Position numbers and translations under genes: made by a program | Part shown: positions 10,101-17,811 of the stretch, in pieces | How positions within the stretch are numbered: the first letter of the stretch is position 1 | How the letters are laid out: the number at the start of each line of letters is the position of its first letter | Notes under the pieces: model-generated | The model's input: only the letters and a program-made list of their open reading frames with translations | The model's database searches: none | What the model was told of the DNA's origin: nothing | NCBI GenBank assembly: GCA_045128635.1 | Contig: JBGVRS010000149.1 | Location: 46,233-110,232, forward strand | Length of the DNA stretch: 64,000 bases | Source: HGM12587 sp045128635 | GTDB taxonomy: Bacteria; Bacillota; Clostridia; Lachnospirales; Lachnospiraceae | Reading direction: 5' to 3'

Positions 10101-10661
10101 CGTTATGAGTTTATGAATAAACAGCGTAATGACCTTGTAGAAGCAGAACAGCTGCTGCAGAATATTATTTCTGAACTTGATGATGGAATGAAAAAACAGT
10201 TTACAGAAATGTTTGCGAAGATTCAGGTGGAATTTGACAAAGCATTTAAGGAACTGTTTGGTGGCGGTAAAGGTACTTTGGAACTGATCGATCCGGAAAA
10301 CATTCTGGAGACGGGTGTTCGTATCATTTCTCAGCCACCAGGAAAGAAACTGCAGAATATGATGCAGTTGTCCGGTGGAGAAAAGGCGTTAACAGCCATT
10401 GCATTATTATTTGCAATTCAGAATTTAAAACCATCGCCATTCTGTCTGTTGGACGAAATTGAAGCTGCTCTGGATGATTCCAACGTAGGACGATTTGCAA
10501 ATTATTTACATAAATTGACAAAAAATACACAGTTTATCGTAATTACCCACAGACGTGGTACTATGGCGGCGGCAGACCGTTTATATGGTATTACCATGCA
10601 GGAAAAAGGTGTATCTGCACTGGTATCTGTAAATCTGATTGAAGACTCATTGGATAAATAA
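7101..10661 (+). CDS. smc: chromosome segregation protein SMC
   Basis: SMC forms the condensin-like ATPase ring that compacts and resolves chromosomes. The 1186-residue length is typical. Walker A GPNGSGKSN lies at 31-39. Two very long coiled coils (about 170-500 and 680-1010) flank the hinge near 520-640, which carries LNPGGSMTGG at its end. The C-terminal head has the ABC signature LSGGEKALTAIAL and Walker B FCLLDEIEAALDD. ftsY follows 13 bases later, as in many Firmicutes. Confidence 0.97.
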   Translation: MYLKSIEVHGFKSFANKIVFDFHNGITGIVGPNGSGKSNVADAVRWVLGEQRVKQLRGSNMQDVIFSGTETRKPQGYAFVAITLDNADKQLPVEYEEVTVARRLYRSGESEYLINGTVCRLKDVQEMFYDTGIGKEGYSIIGQGQIDKILSTKPEEARELFDEATGIVKYKKRKKSAEKKLEEEKQNLLRVNDILTELEKQLGPLKRQSETAKEYLKKRDTLKTYDVNLFLMEMERIKQAQKDLEEKTLIVQNDFEDSKKAYENCKLEYEHIEKEIESLNEGIEAKKTLLTENALQKKQYEGQIAVLKAQNHSALTNDKHLKNRKEAILRETEEKEGQKEEFLREKYKLDMQLSDMKEVLSEAEENLESVQQRIFDLNHSIEYCKNEIIQLLNEKASTKGKIQRYDTMLEQVQIRKAEVSSKILGIKTEENDNEAGLLEAKKVFEEVNAVIRGFNEQKTAIEQEIEGHVKDLRELNHLLEVGQSAYHREASRLESLKNLTERYDGYGNSIRKVMEQKKTKSGIMGVVADLIKVEKSYEIAIETALGGSIQNIVTDNEQTAKSMIQYLKTNKLGRATFLPLTTIKGNNLFSKENVLKETGVIGVAHTLVKTEERFSVLVKYLLGRTLVVDHIDNAIALQKKYDQSLRIVTLEGESLNPGGSMTGGAFKNNSNLLGRRREIEELELSVKQLSSEMEERKAQVEDTKAKRTACYASLDEVNEKLSKEFVKQNTAKMQLNLYEQKKQEFEESLVKLRSELRELEAQIQDITTSRKDIAAELKGSDIKEKANEMSIARYQEELTEYQAKEVDCKEEVEELHLQNASFQQKKEFMQENIHRIEEELQRLKDEEENLDETIEHSLSDAKAREEGIAELQAQIEVLGVATENAEKEKSALIDKKDELLTKNKDFFEKREQLSGRINDLDKELYRLGTQKEKLEESGENFINYMWEEYELTHHEAMPLRDEQFGDRQELKRSISKIKEEIKQLGNVNINAIEDYKEVSERYEFMNKQRNDLVEAEQLLQNIISELDDGMKKQFTEMFAKIQVEFDKAFKELFGGGKGTLELIDPENILETGVRIISQPPGKKLQNMMQLSGGEKALTAIALLFAIQNLKPSPFCLLDEIEAALDDSNVGRFANYLHKLTKNTQFIVITHRRGTMAAADRLYGITMQEKGVSALVSVNLIEDSLDK

Positions 10662-10674
10662 AGGAGGAGAAGAA

Positions 10675-11607
10675 ATGGCAGAGGAAAAAAAGGGCTTTTT
10701 TAAACGACTGGCAGAAGGCCTGTCAAAGACAAGAAACAATATTGTTGCTGGAATTGATGCAGTATTTCATGGCTTTTCTTCTATCGATGACGATTTTTAT
10801 GAAGAAATCGAAGAAATTCTGGTAATGGGTGATATTGGCATCAATGCTACGACTGCTATCATTGAGAATTTAAAGAAAAAAGTAAAAGAGCAGCATATCA
10901 AAGAACCTTCAGAATGTAAGGAACTGCTGATCAACAGTATCAAAGAACAGATGAGGGTTGAAGAAACCGCATATCGTTTTGAACATGAGAAGAGTGTTGT
11001 GCTTGTAATCGGTGTTAACGGTGTTGGTAAAACGACAACTGTTGGAAAACTTGCGGGTAAATTAAAAGATCAGGGCAAGAGAGTTGTTTTAGGTGCAGCA
11101 GATACATTCCGTGCGGCAGCAAGTGAACAGCTGACAGAATGGGCAAACAGAGCCGGTGTAGATATTATTTACGGTGGCGAAGGTGCGGACCCGGCAGCGG
11201 TTGTATATGATGCGGTTGCAGCTGCAAAGGCAAGAAAAGCTGATGTACTTCTTTGCGACACAGCAGGAAGACTCCACAATAAAAAGAATTTAATGGAAGA
11301 ACTTCGTAAGATCAATAAGATTATTGACCGTGAATATCCGGATGCGTTTAAGGAAACATTAATCGTTCTTGATGGAACAACAGGTCAGAATGCACTGGAA
11401 CAGGCAAGACAGTTTAAAGAAGTTACAGACGTAACAGGAATTGTTTTAACAAAACTTGACGGAACTGCGAAAGGCGGGATTGCGGTTGCAATTCAGTCCG
11501 AACTTGGTGTACCTGTAAAATACATCGGCGTCGGCGAAAGTATTGATGATTTACAGAAGTTTGATTCTGATGAATTCGTAAATGCGCTTTTTAACGTAGA
11601 AGCGTAA
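10675..11607 (+). CDS. ftsY: signal recognition particle receptor FtsY
   Basis: FtsY is the membrane-associated GTPase receptor for the signal recognition particle. From the ATG at 10675, preceded by AAGGAGGAG, it has 310 residues. An upstream in-frame start would lie inside smc and is unlikely. G1 is GVNGVGKTT (113-121). DTAGR, TKLDGTAKGG and the C-terminal GVGESIDDL complete the NG domain. The long acidic A domain is absent, as usual in Firmicutes. Its partner Ffh is encoded at 33191. Confidence 0.96.
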   Translation: MAEEKKGFFKRLAEGLSKTRNNIVAGIDAVFHGFSSIDDDFYEEIEEILVMGDIGINATTAIIENLKKKVKEQHIKEPSECKELLINSIKEQMRVEETAYRFEHEKSVVLVIGVNGVGKTTTVGKLAGKLKDQGKRVVLGAADTFRAAASEQLTEWANRAGVDIIYGGEGADPAAVVYDAVAAAKARKADVLLCDTAGRLHNKKNLMEELRKINKIIDREYPDAFKETLIVLDGTTGQNALEQARQFKEVTDVTGIVLTKLDGTAKGGIAVAIQSELGVPVKYIGVGESIDDLQKFDSDEFVNALFNVEA

Positions 11608-11683
11608 TCCAGCGGTAAATAGACTGGCTGAGATATTGTCAGAGAGTGAGGAACTCTGATGAGGAAGACAAGAGGATTATGAA

Positions 11684-12895
11684 ATGCTTACACTGGAAAA
11701 ATTTGAAGAGGCATATGACGTTGTCAAACGCGTTGCCAAAGAAACAAAGCTGTTATACAGCAAAAGCTTATCAAATCAGGTAGGAAATAAGGTTTATTTC
11801 AAACCTGAAAACTTACAGCACACAGGTGCTTATAAAATTCGTGGTGCATACTACAAAATCAGTACATTGACACCTGAAGAAAGAGCTAAAGGATTAGTAA
11901 CTGCATCCGCAGGTAACCATGCACAGGGTGTGGCTTATGCTGCAAGAGAATTTGGCTGTAAAGCGAAAATTGTAATGCCTGCAACAACACCTTTGATGAA
12001 GGTAGAACGTACAAAACGTTATGGTGCAGAAGTCATTCTTCATGGAGATGTTTATGATGAAGCATGCGAATATGCTTATGCATTGGCGGAAAAAGAAGGA
12101 ATGACCTTTATTCATCCATTTGATGACCTGGCAGTTGCAACAGGTCAGGGAACCATTGCGATGGAAATTGTTCAGGAACTTCCTTTGGTAGATTACATTC
12201 TTGTGCCGGTTGGCGGCGGTGGACTTGCGACAGGTGTATCGACTCTTGCAAAAATGTTAAATCCAAACATTAAAGTTATCGGTGTTGAACCTGCCGGAGC
12301 AAACTGTCTGGAAGAATCTATGCGTGCAGGAAGAATTATGACACTTCCATTTGTCAGCACAGTTGCTGATGGTACTGCTGTAAAAACTCCGGGAGAAAAG
12401 ATTTTCCCATACTTACAGCAGAATCTGGATGGAATCATTACAATCGAAGATGATGAGCTTGTTGTTGCATTCCTTGATATGGTGGAAAACCACAAGATGA
12501 TCGTAGAAAATTCAGGTCTGTTGACAGTTGCGGCTTTAAAACATCTTGATTTCAAAGGTAAAAAAGTTGTTTCTGTACTTAGTGGCGGTAACATGGATAT
12601 TATCACCATGTCATCTGTTGTACAGCACGGTCTGATTCAGAGAGACAGAATCTTTACAGTATCAGTTCTGCTTCCGGATAAGCCAGGTGAATTGGTAAAC
12701 GTTGCATCTATTATTGCAGAAGAACGCGGTAACGTTATCAAACTGGATCACAACCAGTTTGTAAGTACCAACAGAAGTTCTGCGGTAGAATTAAAGATTA
12801 CCATTGAAGCATTCGGCACTGAACATAAGAATCAGATTGTTGAGGCTTTGGAAGTAAAAGGTTACAGACCAAGAGTTATTCGTGTAAATATGTAG
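11684..12895 (+). CDS. ilvA: threonine ammonia-lyase with ACT domain
   Basis: A 403-residue PLP enzyme that deaminates threonine to 2-oxobutanoate, the first step to isoleucine, or threonine catabolism. The PLP lysine is in YKIRGAYY (Lys51). The phosphate-binding glycine loop is GGGGLATG near 170-177, and a C-terminal ACT-like regulatory domain lies at about 325-403. One ACT domain and this length fit the shorter clostridial/TdcB-plus-ACT form, so it may be biosynthetic or catabolic. A small CAGAG/CTCTG hairpin lies in the leader. Confidence 0.92.
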   Translation: MLTLEKFEEAYDVVKRVAKETKLLYSKSLSNQVGNKVYFKPENLQHTGAYKIRGAYYKISTLTPEERAKGLVTASAGNHAQGVAYAAREFGCKAKIVMPATTPLMKVERTKRYGAEVILHGDVYDEACEYAYALAEKEGMTFIHPFDDLAVATGQGTIAMEIVQELPLVDYILVPVGGGGLATGVSTLAKMLNPNIKVIGVEPAGANCLEESMRAGRIMTLPFVSTVADGTAVKTPGEKIFPYLQQNLDGIITIEDDELVVAFLDMVENHKMIVENSGLLTVAALKHLDFKGKKVVSVLSGGNMDIITMSSVVQHGLIQRDRIFTVSVLLPDKPGELVNVASIIAEERGNVIKLDHNQFVSTNRSSAVELKITIEAFGTEHKNQIVEALEVKGYRPRVIRVNM

Positions 12896-12914
12896 AATGT
12901 GTTGATTTAAGGCT

Positions 12915-12939
12915 CGGGGCATATGCCCCGGGTCTTTTT
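12915..12939 (+). terminator. intrinsic terminator after ilvA
   Basis: The perfect palindrome CGGGGCATATGCCCCG is followed by GGTCTTTTT. Confidence 0.88.
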
Positions 12940-13290
12940 GTACTTGCGTGCTGTTTTTTGTACTTGCGTGGGCGTATAGGGAAAAAGTCTCCTATGGTGG
13001 AAATAAATTGTAAGAAAAACGTTCGCTTTAATTGGATTTTATAAAAAGCTGGGCGTTGATAGAAAAATAGTTCTAGAACAGCCAAAAGATAGTTGGATTT
13101 TTTGTGAAATGTAGATTTTGTGGGCAGTGGTGAGTAGAAAAGATGGATACAGAAAAAATTGAAAGAATATGAGTCTGGTGTGACAAAATTTCTTTGTATA
13201 TGCCCATAGCCTGGGCGTGGTAGGGTGAAAAAGCTATATACCCCCAAATTGCTTGAAAAAGAAATATCTTTAAAAGACCTGAAATAGTTA
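12940..13290. other. intergenic stretch with no convincing gene
   Basis: About 350 bases hold no supported ORF. A 16-base direct repeat (12935-12950 and 12955-12970) overlaps the ilvA terminator T-run. A short GCCC/GGGC hairpin (about 13202-13217) and a GGGTG...TACCC pairing (about 13225-13247) lie near the right end. I recognise no riboswitch. Confidence 0.5.
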
Positions 13291-13319
13291 TTCAAATATA
13301 AGATGTGTCATGCTAAAAT
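13291..13319 (+). promoter_or_regulatory. probable SigA promoter of two tiny ORFs
   Basis: TTCAAA (13291-13296), a 17-base spacer and TAAAAT (13314-13319) precede an AAAGGAG SD at about 13350. Confidence 0.7.
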
Positions 13320-13381
13320 GTAATTAGTAGAAAGAGTAATTTTAGATAGAAAGGAGTGCCGCTATGTGAAATGCAATTTTT

Positions 13382-13480
13382 ATGTTTGTTTTTGTTTGTT
13401 TTATTACAGGTGCTCTGGTACATGGAAAAGAATGGAAAGAACGCATTGAAGAATTGATTGAGGAAGAGGAGAATAAGTAG
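13382..13480 (+). CDS. tiny membrane-peptide ORF, start disrupted
   Basis: A 32-residue ORF with a hydrophobic N-terminus (MFVFVCFITGALVHG) and an acidic tail. The good SD (AAAGGAGTGCC) instead points to an in-frame ATG at 13364 whose second codon is TGA. The natural ORF may therefore have lost its start region, or initiation may occur at 13382 with poor spacing. It ends directly against the next ATG, suggesting translational coupling. No function is recognised. Confidence 0.45.
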   Translation: MFVFVCFITGALVHGKEWKERIEELIEEEENK

Positions 13481-13672
13481 ATGAAAAGTTTTTTGATAAA
13501 AGACACAACAAAACAGGAAAGAATTGAGTTGATCAGAGCGTGGCTTCCGGTAGATGATGGTCTGGAAGATTGTGAAATTGATTTGTGGGATATGTATGAT
13601 GCATATATTAAAGGTGAGAAAGAGATTGCTGAAATCAACGCAGAATTCCAGACAGATTATTTTGCAGGATAA
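13481..13672 (+). CDS. hypothetical protein, 63 residues
   Basis: A 63-residue soluble acidic protein starting MKSFLIKDTTKQERIEL and containing DLWDMYDAYIKGEKEI. The ATG touches the TAG of the preceding tiny ORF, and an AGGAGAATAAG SD lies within that ORF. A terminator follows. It resembles small conserved Lachnospiraceae proteins of unknown role, but I cannot name a family. Confidence 0.7.
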   Translation: MKSFLIKDTTKQERIELIRAWLPVDDGLEDCEIDLWDMYDAYIKGEKEIAEINAEFQTDYFAG

Positions 13673-13687
13673 AATGAAAACTTATAA

Positions 13688-13716
13688 AAGCGCAGCAGAA
13701 ATGTTGCGCTTTTTTT
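13688..13716 (+). terminator. intrinsic terminator
   Basis: An AAGCGCAGCA / TGTTGCGCTT stem with a GAAA loop is followed by T-rich sequence, closing the two tiny ORFs. Confidence 0.88.
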
Positions 13717-13764
13717 GATGCCAAGATGATTTCTTAAGATTTCATGAAGTGATTTACATGCTTT

Positions 13765-13803
13765 GTCTAATGTGTTAGACTATAATTGACTAATGAATTA
13801 GAC
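13765..13803 (+). promoter_or_regulatory. BlaI-type operators around the blaI -10 box
   Basis: Two dyads, GTCTAATGTGTTAGAC (13765-13780) and GACTAATGAATTAGAC (13788-13803), flank TATAAT (13781-13786). BlaI-family repressors bind such symmetric sites, so autoregulation is inferred. The -35 match is poor. Confidence 0.75.
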
Positions 13804-13818
13804 AAGGGAGGCGGAAAC

Positions 13819-14181
13819 ATGGAAACACCGAAAATTTTTGAAAGTGAATATCGATTTGCCTGTATCGTTTGGGAGAAAGAACCTGTTTCTGTGAAAGAAC
13901 TAATTGTCTTATGTAATGAACAGTTGGAATGGAAGAGAACAACCACCTATACAGTTTTAAAGCGTTTGTGCGAGAGAGGTATTCTTACAAATGAAGATGG
14001 AATTGTGACTTCGTTATATAGCAAAGAGGAAATTCAATATTCAGAAAGCAGACAGTTTTTAGAGAAAACCTTTGAAGGTTCCCTGCCGGGCTTTCTGGCT
14101 GCCTTTTTAAAGGGGAAAGGGATATCGGAAAAAGAATTAAAAGAGCTTCGTCAGATGCTGGACAATTATGAGAATGACTAA
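13819..14181 (+). CDS. BlaI/MecI-family repressor
   Basis: A 120-residue winged-helix repressor. The N-terminal domain has VWEKEPVSVKEL and TTYTVLKRLCERGIL (the recognition helix and wing region). The C-terminal half should dimerise and be cut by the partner protease. The ATG at 13819 follows GGGAGGCGG; the longer TTG-initiated frame would begin inside the -10 and operator region. The next gene encodes a BlaR1-like M56 protease 15 bases away, so this is a paired signalling switch. It controls its own promoter and perhaps distant targets. Confidence 0.9.
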   Translation: METPKIFESEYRFACIVWEKEPVSVKELIVLCNEQLEWKRTTTYTVLKRLCERGILTNEDGIVTSLYSKEEIQYSESRQFLEKTFEGSLPGFLAAFLKGKGISEKELKELRQMLDNYEND

Positions 14182-14196
14182 AAGGAGGTCGGAGAA

Positions 14197-16530
14197 ATGA
14201 TTCTTGCTGATGTTTTTTTGAGAATATTAAATATGAGTTTTACGGGAGCAGTTGTGGCATTGATCGTTATGTTTGTCAGGATTGCATACCGTATGCTTCC
14301 GAAAAAATATCTTTGCATTTTATGGATGGTGATGCTGATTCGATTGCTGTGTCCATTTACATTTCCTGAGCTGGGGATTGGAGAGCCGATTCAGGAACCG
14401 ATTCCAAGTAATATTATGGAAATGGAGCAGCCATACATAGCAAGTGAAATTGAAGTGATTGACAATACAGTGAATCGCGTACTGGAACAGAATTTTACAC
14501 CAGAAGTGGGGGCATCTGTCAATCCTATGCAGATTGTAATGGCAATTGGTTCGTTCACATGGATTGCAGGAATTGCAGGAATGCTTATTCTTACAGCATG
14601 GAAATTCTACCGCTTTCACAAATGGATACGCGAAGCTGTGCCGGATAAAAGCCTTGGCAAACGAATTTATCGAGGCGATGTTACTACACCAGTGGTAGTT
14701 GGCGTTCTAAATCCAAGAATTTATCTGCCATATTCTGTACAGGAACCACAGCTTTCACATGTGCTGATTCATGAGAACATGCATATTAAAAGAAAAGATC
14801 ATTTGCTGAAGCTTTTGTTTTATATTGCGGTAATCATTCACTGGTTTAATCCAATGGTATGGATTTCTTATCGCTTATTGGAAAGAGATATGGAAATGGC
14901 TTGTGATGAAGCTGTGCTTGAGAGACTTGGAGCAGAAGAAAAGAAAAATTACTGTGAGTCATTGCTGAATCTTGCAGATTCTAAAAATCACTTTGTAGGA
15001 AATCCGGTTGCGTTTGGGGAGAGTGATGTGAAAATGCGTATGAAAAATGTTTTGAATTATAAGAAACCACGTTTTTGGCTGTCAGTGGTTGCAGTGGTGA
15101 TTTTATTAATTACAACAGTTCGTTGTCTGAATGGTCCAGAGCAAGGAAAACACTATGCTGTAACTACGGTAACCGAAATGACAGATATAACTTATCCTTT
15201 GACAAAAGAAGTGGTGGAACTAATTTTTGCACAGGTGGATTTGCCGGGAATGGTAACAGAAGAAGAGTACAATTCGGCAATCAGAACGTCAATTGACATA
15301 CGTGACGAAGAAAACCGACTCATTATGGGAATTGCCAGTACCGGAGATGGAGAAGCAAGATGGTTGGGGATTACGCTGATTCCGTATCTGCATTCTGGTG
15401 CCGCCAGTATCGTATTACCGGAAGAAAAATGGGAAGAACTCATAAGCTTTGCCACGCTTCTTTATGGATTTGAAGATCAATCGATGGTATATCGTGATTT
15501 TATTGAAAGCTACGAAGGTTATTCTATTCATACAGAATACCAGAGAGATGAAGAACCATATTATAAAGATCAATATGAGTGGATAAAAACTTATGGAAAT
15601 GTGACTTGTGTAATTGAAGTTTGTGTTGCAACTGATGAAACGAAAGATATTCAGACCATAAATTTTTATAATTCGCCGGAATATAGTGCCACAAACAGTG
15701 AAATGGCGGCAAAGAATTTTATGTTCAATCTGCTGACTTCCATTCCGGGAAGATATGAAACATATTTGGAATCAGGAGATGATTTTCCGTATTTAAACCG
15801 GATTTCAGACAGAGTTACGGAAAAATGCCTGGACTTTTTAAAGGAACAAGGATATGTTACTTTGGTGGATGAATATGCCGATCAGGCTGGAGTGCAGCTT
15901 CGTTTTACAAATGCTGTTTTAACAGAGGTGGTAAATGGTGATAAGGATGTTGCAGATTATTTATACAGGGCTACTCTGATAAAAGTAAAGGATGATGAAA
16001 CGAAGGAATTTACGGTAGATGGTGAGATTTGTGTTGTCAACATGTTAAATGGATGGAAGGTGGACAGTTTCAGAATTGATGATACCGAAGCCCTTAGAAA
16101 AGCTGTTTTGGAAGAAAGTAATTATGAACTGGCAACTGAGCAGGTACAACCGCAGGAAACAGAACACCACAAAGAAGTGACAGAAGAAGAGATGCTTGAA
16201 ATCTTTCAAACAGAATATGGATGGACGGATCTTGCAAATCAGGAGTTATTCTGGGATAAAACGAATGGCAGAGTGGTTATCAATTATTATTTTGAAGCAC
16301 TTGCCGATGAGTGGCAGATGGATTCTGCCAGAGAATATGGTTTCACTACTTTTGTGTTGAAAAGACAAAATTCCATTGGCGGTCCACACACATATCAGTT
16401 ATGGGCATATCCTCAGGAAATCAAAGAGGTTGTCATTCAGGTATTCTGCAACGGAATAATGACATATCAGGATATTTATGGTGGTATTGAAGATAGAATT
16501 GTCCATACTGAATCGCATTACGGAAAATAA
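14197..16530 (+). CDS. BlaR1-like M56 membrane metallopeptidase
   Basis: A 777-residue sensor protease. Transmembrane segments lie near residues 12-30, 38-54, 112-134 and 203-222. The zinc motif HENMH is at 192-196 with the third ligand region MACDEAV near 234-240, followed by a fourth hydrophobic segment at 293-308. The long extracytoplasmic C-terminus (about 470 residues) lacks the SxxK/SxN/KTG pattern of a penicillin-binding sensor, so the signal is probably not a beta-lactam. It likely inactivates the adjacent BlaI-like repressor. Its stop lies 14 bases from the element boundary. Confidence 0.88.
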   Translation: MILADVFLRILNMSFTGAVVALIVMFVRIAYRMLPKKYLCILWMVMLIRLLCPFTFPELGIGEPIQEPIPSNIMEMEQPYIASEIEVIDNTVNRVLEQNFTPEVGASVNPMQIVMAIGSFTWIAGIAGMLILTAWKFYRFHKWIREAVPDKSLGKRIYRGDVTTPVVVGVLNPRIYLPYSVQEPQLSHVLIHENMHIKRKDHLLKLLFYIAVIIHWFNPMVWISYRLLERDMEMACDEAVLERLGAEEKKNYCESLLNLADSKNHFVGNPVAFGESDVKMRMKNVLNYKKPRFWLSVVAVVILLITTVRCLNGPEQGKHYAVTTVTEMTDITYPLTKEVVELIFAQVDLPGMVTEEEYNSAIRTSIDIRDEENRLIMGIASTGDGEARWLGITLIPYLHSGAASIVLPEEKWEELISFATLLYGFEDQSMVYRDFIESYEGYSIHTEYQRDEEPYYKDQYEWIKTYGNVTCVIEVCVATDETKDIQTINFYNSPEYSATNSEMAAKNFMFNLLTSIPGRYETYLESGDDFPYLNRISDRVTEKCLDFLKEQGYVTLVDEYADQAGVQLRFTNAVLTEVVNGDKDVADYLYRATLIKVKDDETKEFTVDGEICVVNMLNGWKVDSFRIDDTEALRKAVLEESNYELATEQVQPQETEHHKEVTEEEMLEIFQTEYGWTDLANQELFWDKTNGRVVINYYFEALADEWQMDSAREYGFTTFVLKRQNSIGGPHTYQLWAYPQEIKEVVIQVFCNGIMTYQDIYGGIEDRIVHTESHYGK

Positions 16531-16544
16531 AATATTTTATGGGT

Positions 16545-16563
16545 GTCAAGAAAAAATACTTGA
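16545..16563. repeat. left attachment-site core
   Basis: GTCAAGAAAAAATACTTGA occurs identically at 32768-32786 and nowhere else that I noticed. It contains the inverted arms TCAAG and CTTGA around an 8-base centre, as expected for a tyrosine-recombinase core. Confidence 0.85.
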
Positions 16564-16570
16564 TATGTAC

Positions 16571-16609
16571 AAGCCTAGAAAACCTTTAAATTCAAGGGTT
16601 CTGGGCTTT
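16571..16609 (+). terminator. hairpin/terminator just inside the left end
   Basis: AAGCCTAGAAAACCTTT pairs imperfectly with AAGGGTTCTGGGCTT, followed by TCTTTAT. It would end blaR1-like transcription in the integrated state and integrase transcription in the circular form. Confidence 0.7.
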
Positions 16610-16623
16610 CTTTATATGGTTTT

Positions 16624-16640
16624 GTGACAATTTTGTGACA
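16624..16640 (+). repeat. GTGACA direct repeats, left end
   Basis: Two GTGACA copies (16624, 16635) sit in the context TTTGTGACAA. Three more at 12-base spacing occur near the right end (32628, 32640, 32652). Repeats at both ends suit integrase arm-type binding sites. Confidence 0.55.
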
Positions 16641-16641
16641 A

Positions 16642-17144
16642 ATGATAAAAAGATGGGATTTGGCAAAAAATCAAATTGAGGTTTTGGAACAATCCGAACA
16701 GTACAAATGAATAATGAAACTTATTTTGTGGGAAAGGATGTAGCAGAGGCACTTGGATATAAAAACACAAGGGATGCGCTTGTTGCACATGTAGCAGAAG
16801 AAGATAAAAATACCGTCGCAATTTCCGACGGAAATAGAGGAAACCCAAATCAGACAGTAATAAATGAATCCGGATTATATGCACTAATTTTCGGAAGCAA
16901 GCTGGAATCAGCAAAACGATTCATCAAATTGATTCCTCGAGGTTCTTGTGATAAAATGTTAAAAACACTAAAGACAAAAGGAGATAAAGCCTTGGCAAGG
17001 AGAAGAAAACCAAAGACTGCATTAGGAATGATTCTTACAATGATTTTTGCCCCAATATTTGCATTCATCAACTATGCTGTCAACTTCAAACCAACTCCGT
17101 TAGTTGGAAGAAGACGTGGAAGAAAAAGTAAAAAATGGTTTTAA
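16642..17144 (+). pseudogene. Bro-N domain antirepressor remnant
   Basis: The intact frame from 16707 reads as a Bro-N domain (FVGKDVAEALGYKNTRDAL, INESGLYALIFGSKLESAKR). The conserved upstream FGTIRTVQ is in the same frame but preceded by an in-frame TGA at 16677. The expected N-terminal NQIEV lies in another frame from ATG 16642. The frames meet in a T-run near 16681-16685, so a small deletion has broken the start. After AKRFIKL the family resemblance ends, replaced by an unrelated basic and hydrophobic tail (GRRRGRKSKKWF). An internal start at 16707 could still give a 145-residue product. Confidence 0.65.
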
Positions 17145-17422
17145 AACTATTGACTTTTTCGGGTAAAATGTAAAGGGTGTGTCACAAATGTCCTGCCCTT
17201 TGCAGGGAACTGACTTTTACTCAAAAATGAGTAAAAATGAAAATGGTGGAAGACGTGCAAAAGATTACAAAACTTGCTGCCCAAATTTGGGAAGCGAAAA
17301 TCAATATGCTCAAAATTGAGCGAAACCTCTGCAAAAGGAGGGAGTAGAAAAATACAACACCCTTGATAGAGTTTCAATAACGTGGTCCTAAATCAAGATT
17401 ACAATTGGATTTAAAGCATTAA

Positions 17423-17451
17423 AATAGCACCCGATAAAATCGGGTGCTATT
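17423..17451. terminator. perfect bidirectional hairpin
   Basis: AATAGCACCCGAT and ATCGGGTGCTATT form a perfect 13-bp stem with an AAA loop, with T-rich flanks on both strands. Confidence 0.75.
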
Positions 17452-17598
17452 CTTGATTGAAAAGATGGGATACATGACTGAAAAAATATAGGCAAATGAC
17501 TAAAACAAAATTTCTGCAAGACTATGCAGTTAACATAATTATAAAACAAATTTATATGATATTCAAGGGAAAATAATTAAGTTGGATATAAATAGTAA

Positions 17599-17611
17599 GG
17601 GGGGGGGGGGG
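17599..17611 (+). repeat. homopolymer G13 tract
   Basis: Thirteen consecutive G bases lie in an otherwise AT-rich noncoding stretch. Such tracts mutate by slippage and also cause sequencing length errors. Confidence 0.95.
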
Positions 17612-17776
17612 TAAAATCGTGGATCAAAATCGTCATTTAAGTATAAAAGTCACATATTGCTCTAATTCAAAAAACGTTGAATTTACAAGGAAAACAGGGG
17701 TTTTTGTAATCACTTTTAAAAAGTGAGAAAAAAATCGATTTTAAATAATTCAAAATTGATGATAATTAAAAAAACA

Positions 17777-17805
17777 TTGCAAAATCGAACAAAAAAGAGT
17801 AATAT
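17777..17805 (+). promoter_or_regulatory. promoter of a candidate small RNA
   Basis: TTGCAA (17777-17782), a 17-base spacer and TAATAT (17800-17805) give a predicted start near 17812. Confidence 0.7.
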
Positions 17806-17811
17806 ACAAGT

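Noticed and set aside
12940..13290. Purine, preQ1 or T-box riboswitch upstream of the tiny ORFs
   Set aside because: No conserved core sequence of these classes could be recognised; only short hairpins are seen.
13786..13818. Longer TTG start for the BlaI-like gene
   Set aside because: It would place the start codon in the -10 box and operator; ATG 13819 has a strong SD.
16545..16563. tRNA 3-prime end as integration target
   Set aside because: The core lies in a gene boundary/promoter with no tRNA fold nearby.
17237..17347. 36-codon ORF in the left arm
   Set aside because: There is no SD, no recognised family, and an overlapping alternative frame of similar quality.
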